From the NCBI GenBank assembly GCA_900764755.1, contig CAAFPE010000056.1:1-42496 (forward strand): a stretch of DNA of 42,496 bases, read 5' to 3'. The position numbers and the translations under genes are program-made. This DNA comes from an uncultured Oscillospiraceae bacterium (GTDB taxonomy: Bacteria; Bacillota; Clostridia; Oscillospirales; Oscillospiraceae). The notes under the pieces are model-generated. The model searched no databases. It worked only from the letters and a program-made list of their open reading frames with translations, and had not been told where the DNA came from. Position 1 is the stretch's first letter; the number at the start of each line of letters is the position of its first letter. Positions 22,500 through 29,943 of the stretch are shown one piece after another.

Positions 22500-22718
22500 A
22501 TGGATCTTTCCCAGCGGCTTCTGTTCCTTCGTACTGAGCACAATATGACTCAGCAGCAGGTGGCAGACAAAATCCAAACCACACTTCGGCAGTATCAGCG
22601 GTTTGAAAAAGGAGAGCAAAAGCCGGGATTTGACAATCTGATCCGGCTGGCAGACTGCTTTCAAGTCTCTCTAGACTATTTGGCAGGACGCTCGGAAACC
22701 CGTGCTGTCTCTTCTTAA
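22500..22718 (+). CDS. XRE-family helix-turn-helix transcriptional regulator
   Basis: The 72-aa protein is one HTH_3/Cro-CI domain: LSQRLLFLRTEHNMTQQQVADKI (helices 1-2), the recognition helix region TTLRQYQRFEKGEQKPGF, and LIRLADCFQVSLDYLAGRS. It has no extra sensory domain. I place the start at ATG 22500, with AAGGTG 6-9 bases upstream, instead of GTG 22491. It probably represses its own promoter and the divergent gene through the ATGACTA sites. It sits directly upstream of aspS (53 bases) in a segment absent from the usual hisS-aspS pair. Confidence 0.85.
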   Translation: MDLSQRLLFLRTEHNMTQQQVADKIQTTLRQYQRFEKGEQKPGFDNLIRLADCFQVSLDYLAGRSETRAVSS

Positions 22719-22771
22719 TCAAACATATATCGTTATTGCCTCTATCAATATTACAAAATGGAGTTGATTTT

Positions 22772-24571
22772 ATGGACAATCTGAAGAATTTCCGCCGCAC
22801 CAACTACTGCGGCGACCTGCGTCTGAGCGACGCGGGCAAGACCGTCTCCCTGTGCGGCTGGGTCCAGCGTCAGCGGGATCTGGGCGGCCTGATCTTTGTG
22901 GATCTGCGGGACCGCACTGGTCTGGTGCAGCTGTCCTTCGATGACAGCACCGCCAAGGATATTTTTGAAAAGGCCTCCACCCTGCGCTCTGAGTATGTCG
23001 TGGCCGCCACCGGCCTGGTGCGGGAGCGTGAGAGCAAGACCAACAAGATCGCCACCGGCGACATCGAGGTCTATGTCAGTGAGCTACGGCTGCTGGCCAA
23101 GGCCGAGACCCCTCCCTTTGAGATCGTGGAGAACTCCAAGGCCAACGATATGCTCCGCCTGAAGTACCGTTATCTGGACCTGCGCCGCCCGGATATGCAG
23201 CACGCCATCGCCACCCGCCACAAGGTGACCAAGGTGGCCCGGGACTACTTTGACGAGCAGGGTTTCCTGGAGATCGAGACCCCCATGCTGACCAAGTCCA
23301 CCCCCGAGGGCGCCCGGGACTATCTGGTCCCCTCCCGGGTCCATCCGGGCAAGTTCTATGCCCTGCCCCAATCCCCCCAGCAGTATAAGCAGCTGCTGAT
23401 GCTGTCCGGCTTTGACCGCTATATGCAGATCGCCCGCTGCTTCCGGGACGAGGATCTGCGGGCCGACCGCCAGCCCGAGTTCACCCAGATCGACCTGGAG
23501 ATGTCCTTCGTCAACGAGGATGACGTGATGGAGATCCAGGAGGGCTTCCTGAAGCGGGTATTCAAGGAAGTGCTGGACGTGGATGTGCAGACTCCCTTCC
23601 TGCGGATGCCCTGGCGGGAGGCCATGGACCGCTTCGGCTCCGACAAGCCCGACCTGCGCTTCGGCTTTGAGATCAAGGACATCAGCGACATTGTGAAGGA
23701 CTGCGGCTTCGGCGTGTTCTCCGGCCCTGTGGCCGAGGGCGGCTCTGTGCGGCTCATCAATGTGGACGGCCACGCCGCTGACTTCCCCCGGAAGAAGATC
23801 GACAAGCTGGCCGACTTCGTCAAAACCTATAAGGCCAAGGGCCTGGCCTGGACCCGTCTCCACGACGGCCAGGTGACCTCCTCCTATCAGAAGTTCCTCA
23901 CCGAAGAGGAAAACCGCGCCATTCTGGAGCGTGCCAACGCCAAGGACGGCGACCTGGTGCTCATCGTGGGCGACGCGAAGGACGAGGTGGTCTTTGCCGC
24001 CCTTGGCGCCCTCCGGTGCGAGTGCGCCAAGCAGCTGGGCATTCTGGATCCCAGGGACTTCAAGTTCCTTTGGGTCACCGAGTTCCCCATGTTCGAGTTC
24101 TCCGAGGAGGAGAACCGCTATGTGGCCATGCACCACCCCTTCACCGCCCCCATGGACGAGGATCTGGACAAGCTGGAGACCGACAAGAAGAACTGCAGGG
24201 CCAAGGCCTATGACATCGTGCTCAACGGCACCGAGCTGGGCGGCGGCTCCATCCGGATCTCCGTCCCCGAGACCCAAGAGGCCATGTTCCGGGCCCTGGG
24301 CTTCACCGATGAGGACGCCCAGGAGCGCTTCGGCCATCTGATCAACGCCTTCAAGTTCGGCGCGCCTCCCCACGGCGGCCTGGCCTATGGTCTGGACCGG
24401 CTGTGTATGCTCATGGCCGGCGCAGAGTCCATCCGGGACGTCATCGCCTTCCCCAAGGTGCAGAACGCCTCTGAGCCTATGACCAGCTGCCCCGACTTCG
24501 TGGACGACAAGCAGCTGGATGAGTTAAGCTTGAACGTCACCCGCCGCGAAGAGACTTCTGACGAGGCGTAA
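22772..24571 (+). CDS. aspS: Aspartate--tRNA ligase (bacterial type)
   Basis: At 599 aa this is full length for bacterial AspRS. The N-terminal OB-fold anticodon-binding domain is present (SLCGWVQRQRDLGGLIFVDLRDRTGLVQL). Class II motif 1 lies in DYFDEQGFLEIETPMLTKS, motif 2 is RCFRDEDLRADRQPEFTQID, the GAD insertion follows, and motif 3 is GGLAYGLDRLCMLMAG. The start is ATG 22772 with GGAG 8 bases upstream. It is separated from hisS by about 1.28 kb. It lacks its own T-box, so transcription comes either from read-through of the T-box-hisS unit or from a promoter near the XRE gene. Confidence 0.97.
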   Translation: MDNLKNFRRTNYCGDLRLSDAGKTVSLCGWVQRQRDLGGLIFVDLRDRTGLVQLSFDDSTAKDIFEKASTLRSEYVVAATGLVRERESKTNKIATGDIEVYVSELRLLAKAETPPFEIVENSKANDMLRLKYRYLDLRRPDMQHAIATRHKVTKVARDYFDEQGFLEIETPMLTKSTPEGARDYLVPSRVHPGKFYALPQSPQQYKQLLMLSGFDRYMQIARCFRDEDLRADRQPEFTQIDLEMSFVNEDDVMEIQEGFLKRVFKEVLDVDVQTPFLRMPWREAMDRFGSDKPDLRFGFEIKDISDIVKDCGFGVFSGPVAEGGSVRLINVDGHAADFPRKKIDKLADFVKTYKAKGLAWTRLHDGQVTSSYQKFLTEEENRAILERANAKDGDLVLIVGDAKDEVVFAALGALRCECAKQLGILDPRDFKFLWVTEFPMFEFSEEENRYVAMHHPFTAPMDEDLDKLETDKKNCRAKAYDIVLNGTELGGGSIRISVPETQEAMFRALGFTDEDAQERFGHLINAFKFGAPPHGGLAYGLDRLCMLMAGAESIRDVIAFPKVQNASEPMTSCPDFVDDKQLDELSLNVTRREETSDEA

Positions 24572-24630
24572 ATCTTTCCCGGTCAGCCATGCAGATCCCC
24601 GCCGAAATACGGCTGTCATGCAACCAAAAA

Positions 24631-24660
24631 CAGGCACAGCAGGGAAACCTGCTGTGCCTG
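24631..24660 (+). terminator. Terminator of aspS
   Basis: A perfect 13-bp stem, CAGGCACAGCAGG (24631-24643) with CCTGCTGTGCCTG (24648-24660), is closed by a GAAA tetraloop. It lies 59 bases after aspS and is followed by CTCTTGTATTTG. Confidence 0.85.
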
Positions 24661-24663
24661 CTC

Positions 24664-24692
24664 TTGTATTTGACCCTGTGAGCTGATATAAT
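24664..24692 (+). promoter_or_regulatory. Promoter for the small membrane protein at 24741
   Basis: TTGTAT (24664-24669) and TATAAT (24687-24692) are separated by 17 bases, directly after the aspS terminator. Confidence 0.65.
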
Positions 24693-24740
24693 AATGGAGG
24701 CAGACAGACCGATCAACACCGATCCAGGGAGGCAGTACAG

Positions 24741-24989
24741 ATGGACCCCTTTATTTTCATAATTTTACTGTTTTCGACCGTCCTCATAGTTTTGATACTC
24801 CTCCTCCCCAACCTCAAGGGAAAATGGGCTGTATATCTGCCTGCCGCTGCCGCGACACTGTCAGCATGGTTTATTGGATTGCTCCTGGACGCAAATATCG
24901 ATTTTGGAATGGATCTGGCATTTCGGATCCTTTTCCCTGTATTGGCCATGGGGCTCTGTATTCTGAGGGCCATCATAAAACCAAAATGA
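24741..24989 (+). CDS. Small hydrophobic membrane protein (unknown)
   Basis: This 82-aa protein is made of three predicted helices: about 4-24 (FIFIILLFSTVLIVLILLLP), 30-50 and 56-77, with a basic C-terminus IIKPK. It has an excellent ribosome binding site (AGGGAGG) and its own promoter with a perfect TATAAT. Base composition is lower in GC than its neighbours. I do not recognise a family. Confidence 0.7.
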   Translation: MDPFIFIILLFSTVLIVLILLLPNLKGKWAVYLPAAAATLSAWFIGLLLDANIDFGMDLAFRILFPVLAMGLCILRAIIKPK

Positions 24990-25083
24990 CGCGGCTTTCC
25001 CAGGCCCTTTCGTTTCCCCCGTCTCCTCTTTTGTACGCTATTTCGAGAAAAAATCTTTAAAATCCGAAAAATCCGCAAAAAAT

Positions 25084-25112
25084 TTGACAGAGAAGCTGCA
25101 AAGTGATATACT
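25084..25112 (+). promoter_or_regulatory. Consensus sigma-A promoter for the GH3 lipoprotein gene
   Basis: TTGACA (25084-25089) and TATACT (25107-25112) have a 17-base spacer and lie about 75 bases upstream of the ATG. Confidence 0.85.
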
Positions 25113-25189
25113 GCATAAACTATAAGAGATCAAATCAAACTTTTGGCGTGGGGACTTCTCTCTCCACGCTGTTTTTCCGGGAGGAAACC

Positions 25190-26446
25190 ATGAAAAAGCT
25201 TTTGATCGCTGTGCTCTGCCTGATGCTCACCGGCTGTGTTGCTCCTGCGCCCTCTGGTGGCAGTTCCGGCTCAGACCCCTCCACCCCTCCTGCCCCTCCG
25301 GCACCCTCCCCTGCTGCTTCTTCTCCAAATGCAGAAAGCGGATTCCTGCCAACTCCACCAGAACCTGATCCAGAGAACATAGAAAAGCCTGACACCAGCC
25401 AGGAAACCCCTGAGCCCTCTCTGGGCCCTCAAAATCAAGAGCAGATCATTCAGGAGCTGCTATCCGCCATGACTTTGGAGGAAAAGGTGGGGCAGATGTT
25501 CTTTGTCCGCTGCCCTGAGACCAATGGCGCCGAACTGGCCGCCCAGTACAAGCCGGGAGGCTACCTGCTGTTCGGCCGGGATTTTAAGGACAAGACAGCC
25601 CAGCAGGTCCGGGACAACATCCGCAGCTATCAGGATGCCTCCGGCATCCCTCTGCTCATCGGGACCGACGAGGAGGGCGGAACAGTGGTCCGGGCCAGCA
25701 GCAACCCGGCCCTCTTTCCCCAGCGGGAGCCCGCTCCCCAGACCCTGTTCGCCCAGGGTGGGATGGATCTGATCCTTCAGGACGCCCGTCAGAAGAGCAT
25801 GACCCTTCTGGATCTTGGGGTCAATGTTAATTTTGCGCCGGTCGCCGATGTATCCACCGATCCCGCGGATTTCATTTACGCCCGCTCCTTCGGGCAGGAC
25901 GCCCAGGCCACCGCTGGCTATACAGCCCAGGTGGTGGACGTTATGGTGGAGGAGCGTATCGGCTCCGTTTTGAAGCATTTCCCGGGATATGGAAACAATG
26001 TAGACACCCATACGGGAATCGCTCTGGACCAGCGCCCCTATGAAACCTTCCAGACCTCTGACTTTCTCCCCTTCCAGGCGGGTATCCAGGCCGGAGCGGA
26101 CGCGGTCCTGATGAGCCACAATATCATCGCCAGCATGGACGAGAGCCTCCCCGCCTCCCTCTCCCCCACGGTCCACCAGATCCTTCGGGAGGAACTGGAT
26201 TTCAACGGGGTGGTCCTCACCGATGATCTGGCCATGGATGCAGTGATGGAGTACGCCCAGGAGGGCTCCGCCGCCGTACTGGCCGTCCAGGCTGGAAACG
26301 ACATGGTGGTCACCACTGATTTTCAGACCCAGATCCCCCAGGTCATCCGCGCCGTTCAGAGCGGCGTTATTGCAGAGAGTCAGATCGACCAGGCAGTCAC
26401 CCGAGTGCTGAACTGGAAGTACGAGCTGGGCCTGCTGGGCAACTGA
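25190..26446 (+). CDS. nagZ: Glycoside hydrolase family 3 lipoprotein, beta-N-acetylhexosaminidase-like (NagZ)
   Basis: This 418-aa surface lipoprotein has signal MKKLLIAVLCLMLTGC with the lipidated Cys16, then a Ser/Pro/Glu-rich linker (about 17-85) spanning the wall. A single GH3 TIM barrel follows, starting MTLEEKVGQMFFV. The barrel carries LIGTDEEGGTVVR, the NagZ-type KHFPGYGNNVDTHTGIA motif (His of the catalytic Asp-His dyad) and VLTDDLAMDAV with the nucleophile Asp. It likely removes GlcNAc from muropeptides during wall recycling. The start is ATG 25190 after GGGAGG; the longer frame from 25103 has no signal peptide. A strong terminator follows. Confidence 0.9.
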   Translation: MKKLLIAVLCLMLTGCVAPAPSGGSSGSDPSTPPAPPAPSPAASSPNAESGFLPTPPEPDPENIEKPDTSQETPEPSLGPQNQEQIIQELLSAMTLEEKVGQMFFVRCPETNGAELAAQYKPGGYLLFGRDFKDKTAQQVRDNIRSYQDASGIPLLIGTDEEGGTVVRASSNPALFPQREPAPQTLFAQGGMDLILQDARQKSMTLLDLGVNVNFAPVADVSTDPADFIYARSFGQDAQATAGYTAQVVDVMVEERIGSVLKHFPGYGNNVDTHTGIALDQRPYETFQTSDFLPFQAGIQAGADAVLMSHNIIASMDESLPASLSPTVHQILREELDFNGVVLTDDLAMDAVMEYAQEGSAAVLAVQAGNDMVVTTDFQTQIPQVIRAVQSGVIAESQIDQAVTRVLNWKYELGLLGN

Positions 26447-26472
26447 CCACACCCTTTGACGCGAAATATCAG

Positions 26473-26509
26473 CTGGTCTGTGGACTTTTCCACAGACCAG
26501 TTCTTTTTT
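26473..26509 (+). terminator. Terminator of the GH3 lipoprotein gene
   Basis: CTGGTCTGTGGA (26473-26484) and TCCACAGACCAG (26489-26500) form a perfect 12-bp stem with a CTTT loop. TTCTTTTTTG follows. Confidence 0.92.
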
Positions 26510-26533
26510 GTGGATCAATTTTTCCTTGTTAGA

Positions 26534-26582
26534 AATACAGCCCGCCGGAGAGGCCAAAACGGCTTCTCCGGCGGGCTGTATT
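26534..26582 (-). terminator. Long hairpin terminating the AEC transporter gene
   Basis: A perfect 18-bp stem (26534-26551 with 26565-26582) encloses a 13-nt loop between convergent genes. It lies 28 bases after the AEC stop, with TTCTAAC following on the minus strand. It could act in both directions. Confidence 0.8.
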
Positions 26583-26610
26583 CCACCAAGACAGTGTGGA
26601 ATGTGGACAC

Positions 26611-27555
26611 TTACCCCAGGACCAGCATCAGGATGGGGATGCTGATGAAGCTGCACAGGGTGGACAGGGCGGCCCCTGTCGCCGCGTACTTCTCATCCGC
26701 CCCAAAGGCCCCCGCCATCACCGTGATCTGGCTGACCACCGGCAGGGCACTCTCCACGATGAACACGTTCATAGGCAGACCGCTCATCCCAAACAGATGG
26801 CAAAACAGCCAGCAGATCACCGGGGCCACACCCAGCCGCACCACGATCATAGTGGGCAGTCCCCGCATCAGACGCAGGTTTTTCAGCCCCAGCTCATAGA
26901 TGATATACCCGCAGTAGATCAGGGCCAGCGGGGAGACCGACCCACTGATGTACCCCGCCCACTTCATCACCGGGGCGGGCAGGCCCACATCCAGGGCCAG
27001 CAGGACCAGGGTGAAGAGGACCGTCAGAATAGGCGGCTTGGTAAAGACGCTCTTCAAAAAGGAGGTGAGGGTCATGCTCCCCCGTCCCTTTGTCCCTGCC
27101 CGCTCGATGAGCAGGAAGCCCACCGACTGGACGAAGATCGTATTGGCCAGATAATAGAGCATCACATAGGGAACACAGACATCTCCAAACAGCTGGGTGG
27201 AGACAGGCAGGCCGATAAACAGGGTGTTGGAAAAGGCGGTCATGGCCACAAAGACCCCCCACCGCTCCCGGGGCAGCCGGAGCAGGCTGGCCAGCCCCAA
27301 CGAGAGCACCAGGGTCACCAGCACCCCCAGCAGGGCGGCGACCACCATGATCCCCGCCTCTAACAGGCTGTCATGGTCCAGATTATTCAGCAGTCCGGTG
27401 ACGCAGTTGCAGGGTACGGCGATATTGACGATATACTTACTGATGAATTTCTTCTCCGAGGCAGTCATCCACCCCCGCACTCCCATGAAATAACCTACTG
27501 ACATGAGCATCAGCAGAACCAGGGAGGCGGACAGGGCATTGAAAAAACCATCCAA
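26611..27555 (-). CDS. AEC family transporter (auxin efflux carrier / malate permease fold)
   Basis: The 314-aa protein has about ten membrane helices in two inverted halves, the usual length for bacterial AEC transporters. Visible segments are LVLLMLMSVGYFMGVRGWM, FISKYIVNIAVPCN (first-half cross-over), NTLFIGLPVSTQLFG and the second-half FGMSGLPMNVFIVESALPV. Characterised relatives export or import organic acids; the substrate is unknown. The frame starts at TTG 27555 with AGGAG upstream, an uncommon start codon. It is the first minus-strand gene right of the plus-strand block and ends convergent with the GH3 gene. Confidence 0.88.
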   Translation of the reverse strand: MDGFFNALSASLVLLMLMSVGYFMGVRGWMTASEKKFISKYIVNIAVPCNCVTGLLNNLDHDSLLEAGIMVVAALLGVLVTLVLSLGLASLLRLPRERWGVFVAMTAFSNTLFIGLPVSTQLFGDVCVPYVMLYYLANTIFVQSVGFLLIERAGTKGRGSMTLTSFLKSVFTKPPILTVLFTLVLLALDVGLPAPVMKWAGYISGSVSPLALIYCGYIIYELGLKNLRLMRGLPTMIVVRLGVAPVICWLFCHLFGMSGLPMNVFIVESALPVVSQITVMAGAFGADEKYAATGAALSTLCSFISIPILMLVLG

Positions 27556-27591
27556 ATGGAACCGCTCCTCTCTAATATCCTCTTACAACTG

Positions 27592-27627
27592 GAAATAAAG
27601 GGCCCCGAGGTCACACGCCCCGGGGCC
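27592..27627 (-). terminator. Terminator of the holB-ricT operon
   Basis: GGCCCCGAGG (27601-27610) with CCCCGGGGCC (27618-27627) gives a 10-bp stem including one G-T pair. On the minus strand it is followed by CTTTATTTCC, 9 bases after the ricT stop. Confidence 0.8.
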
Positions 27628-27635
27628 TTGTCCTG

Positions 27636-28925
27636 TCACTCCTGTTCTGCAGAACCCGTCTGAGGCTTTCCGCCCCGGGGACGGCGGCGGCGGGGACGGC
27701 TGCGCTTCTCTCCGGACTCCTGAGCGGGCTTTCCGACTGCCTTCTCCCGGCTTTCCCCGCCCTTGGACTGCTGCTCCGGCCGGGGCTTCCGCTGTTCACC
27801 CCTGTGGGGCTGCTGCTGCTCCTTGGGCTGGCCGCCCTCCCGGGCCAGCTTGTCCCCCTCTTGAGGACGCCCGCCGCCCCGGCGGCTCCGGCTGGACCGG
27901 CGGCGGTCCCGGCTCCGACCGCTTCCGCCGGAGGGACGCTCCGCCCCCACACCCTCATACTGGGGGGTCTCGCCGTTGAACACCGCCTCCAGGGCGGCTG
28001 CCAGAGGGGAGGCCGCCCCCTTCAGATCGGGGACCTCCTCCGGCTCCTCCGGCTTTCTCAGCTTGGCCAGTTCCTCCAGGGGGGGCTCCACATAGCCCTC
28101 CGGACGCTTGCCCTTGCCGTTTCGGATGATGGACAGCTCACAGTTGTGGTAGCATTTTGGGGTCTCTGGGGCGGACTCCAGCCGCACCTGCACGGTCTGC
28201 CGCAGCAGGTTTACCGAGGACACCGTCCCCGCCCCGTCCGGGGTCTCCACAAAGGACTCCTGCTTGGGGGAGTGCTTCACCAGATCCTCATAGGCGTCCT
28301 GCTCATACTTCAGACAGCACATGAGCCGTCCACAGGTGCCCGAGATCTTGGTGGGGTTGAGAGACAGGTTCTGGGTCTTGGCCATCTTGATGGACACTGG
28401 CTGGAATTCGTCCAGAAACTGGGAGCAGCAGAAGGGCCGCCCACAGATACCAAGACCGCCCAGCATCTTGGCCTCGTCCCGGACGCCGATCTGCCGCAGT
28501 TCGATACGGGCGTGGATGGCGCTGGCCAGGTCCTTCACCAGGGCACGGAAGTCCACCCGGCCCTCTGCAGTGAAGAAAAAGAGGACCTTGTTCCCCTCGA
28601 AGCTGTACTCCGCCTCCACCAGCTTCATCTCCAGGCCGTGCTCCGCGATCTTCTCCTGACAGATCTGGAAGGCCCGGGCCTCCTTCTCCTTATTTTTCTC
28701 CCGGGTCAGCTGATCCTCCGGGGTGGCCCGGCGGAGAACCGGGCGCAGGGGGGCGGTGAGCTCCATCTCATCCACCGCTGTATTCTCCTGGGTACACTCT
28801 CCAAACTCCACGCCCCGGGCGGTCTCAACGATGACCCCCTCTCCCAGGCGGAAGTGCTCTCCATTGGGGTTAAAATAGTACTGCTTTCCGCCTTCCTTAA
28901 AGCGGACGCTGATGATCTCGACCAT
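27636..28925 (-). CDS. ricT: RicT (YaaT), PSP1-domain iron-sulfur protein with a long basic tail
   Basis: This 429-aa protein has the PSP1/YaaT core in residues 1 to about 290. RicT acts with RicA and RicF in mRNA processing through RNase Y and in sporulation and competence in Bacillus. The Fe-S ligand cysteines are visible as CGRPFCC (161-167) and CGRLMCC (198-204). Beyond the roughly 275-residue length of Bacillus RicT, there is an extra tail of about 130 residues that looks disordered and is rich in Arg, Gly, Ser and Gln (RSRDRRRSSRSRRGGGR; KRSRPRRRRPRGGK). The tail may bind RNA, which is inference. It follows holB after 51 bases, as in Bacillus. AGGAGG precedes the ATG. Confidence 0.92.
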   Translation of the reverse strand: MVEIISVRFKEGGKQYYFNPNGEHFRLGEGVIVETARGVEFGECTQENTAVDEMELTAPLRPVLRRATPEDQLTREKNKEKEARAFQICQEKIAEHGLEMKLVEAEYSFEGNKVLFFFTAEGRVDFRALVKDLASAIHARIELRQIGVRDEAKMLGGLGICGRPFCCSQFLDEFQPVSIKMAKTQNLSLNPTKISGTCGRLMCCLKYEQDAYEDLVKHSPKQESFVETPDGAGTVSSVNLLRQTVQVRLESAPETPKCYHNCELSIIRNGKGKRPEGYVEPPLEELAKLRKPEEPEEVPDLKGAASPLAAALEAVFNGETPQYEGVGAERPSGGSGRSRDRRRSSRSRRGGGRPQEGDKLAREGGQPKEQQQPHRGEQRKPRPEQQSKGGESREKAVGKPAQESGEKRSRPRRRRPRGGKPQTGSAEQE

Positions 28926-28976
28926 AATTCCTCCTGATAATCCACCCGAAAGGGATCGGCATGGCCCCTCCCGGTC

Positions 28977-29912
28977 TTAATGCTTGATAAACATACCCGC
29001 ACACAGCCAGCCGGACAGCTGGCCCGGGTTGGCGTTGAGCTCTGCCGCCCCACGCAGCTTCCGCACCAGCTCGACCGCCCTCAGCAGGCGGCGCGGGTCC
29101 TCCGACTGGGGCAGACGGTCCCCCAGAACAGCAGTCACCTGATCCAGCAGGCGGGGCAGCTCCTCCTTGGAGACCTTCTCCAGTAGCATGGACGCCTCCA
29201 GCAGAGCCAACTCGTCCCGCCCCTCCAGGGCTGTGACCAGCTGATCTGCCTGCCGGCGGCAGGTCTCCGCCGCCTCGCCGCTCCCCTCCAGCAGCTCCAC
29301 ACCCCGGCCCAGCAGGCCCTGGCACTCCAGGGAAGCCCGACGAATGGCCGACGGATCCTGATCTGGGAAGCGGGCGGACAGCCAGCGTTCTGCCTCCGCC
29401 GGAGGAACGGGGACCAGATCCAGTTCCTCACACCGGGAGCGCACTGTCTGGAGCAGCCCGCCGCCGTTTTCCGCCAGCAGGAGAAAGACCGCGTAGGCCG
29501 GCCCCTCCTCCAGCAGCTTGAGCATGGCATTCTGGGCACTCTGGTTCATCCGGTCCGCCTGCTCCAGCAGATAGATTTTCCGTTCCCCCTCGTTGGGGCG
29601 GATGTAGGCATCCGAACGCAGGGCCCTTACCTGGTCTACGGTGATGGGTTTTCCCTCCCCCGGCCCGGAGATGACCATCACGTCCGGGTGAACGCCGGAG
29701 GACACCTTCCGGCAGGGGGCACAGCGGCCGCAGGGGCGCTCTCCGCTGGAGGCATTGCACAGCATAGCCCCACACAGCAACCGGGCCAGGGTATGCCGCC
29801 CCGACCCCACCGGGCCGGAGAGGATATAGGCGTGGGACAGACCCCGGCCCCCCTCCTGCTGGGAGAGGACCGCCTTCACATGGGCGTTGCCCGCCAGGGC
29901 CGACAGTTCCAT
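28977..29912 (-). CDS. holB: DNA polymerase III delta-prime subunit HolB
   Basis: This 311-aa AAA+ clamp-loader subunit shows SHAYILSGPVGSGRHTLARL, a P-loop in which the catalytic Lys is replaced by Arg (GPVGSGRHT). The zinc-binding Cys cluster is CNASSGERPCGRCAPC (from about residue 52). VDQVRALRSDAYIRPNEGERKIYLLEQADRM and SAQNAMLKLLEE are typical delta-prime segments. The degenerate P-loop fits a non-hydrolysing delta-prime subunit. I place the start at ATG 29912 (GAGG 6 bases upstream); GTG 29924 is an alternative. The neighbours ricT downstream and an Orn/Lys/Arg decarboxylase upstream match the Bacillus yaaO-holB-yaaT order, without tmk, yaaQ and yaaR. Confidence 0.93.
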   Translation of the reverse strand: MELSALAGNAHVKAVLSQQEGGRGLSHAYILSGPVGSGRHTLARLLCGAMLCNASSGERPCGRCAPCRKVSSGVHPDVMVISGPGEGKPITVDQVRALRSDAYIRPNEGERKIYLLEQADRMNQSAQNAMLKLLEEGPAYAVFLLLAENGGGLLQTVRSRCEELDLVPVPPAEAERWLSARFPDQDPSAIRRASLECQGLLGRGVELLEGSGEAAETCRRQADQLVTALEGRDELALLEASMLLEKVSKEELPRLLDQVTAVLGDRLPQSEDPRRLLRAVELVRKLRGAAELNANPGQLSGWLCAGMFIKH

Positions 29913-29943
29913 AACATTCCTCACTTCTCCTCAAAGGGGCGTT

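Noticed and set aside
23084..24373. 429-aa open frame opposite aspS, and similar ones opposite serS, hisS and recF
   Set aside because: These are mirror frames of well-conserved synthetase and repair genes in GC-rich DNA.
25977..25990. ATTTCCCGGGATAT, one base from the Bacillus Noc-binding site
   Set aside because: It lies inside the GH3 gene at the conserved KHFPGYG codons, so coding constraint explains it. A single near-match is not evidence of Noc binding.
26486..26494. TTTTCCACA near-DnaA box downstream of the GH3 gene
   Set aside because: It is part of the loop and stem of a strong rho-independent terminator, which explains the sequence.
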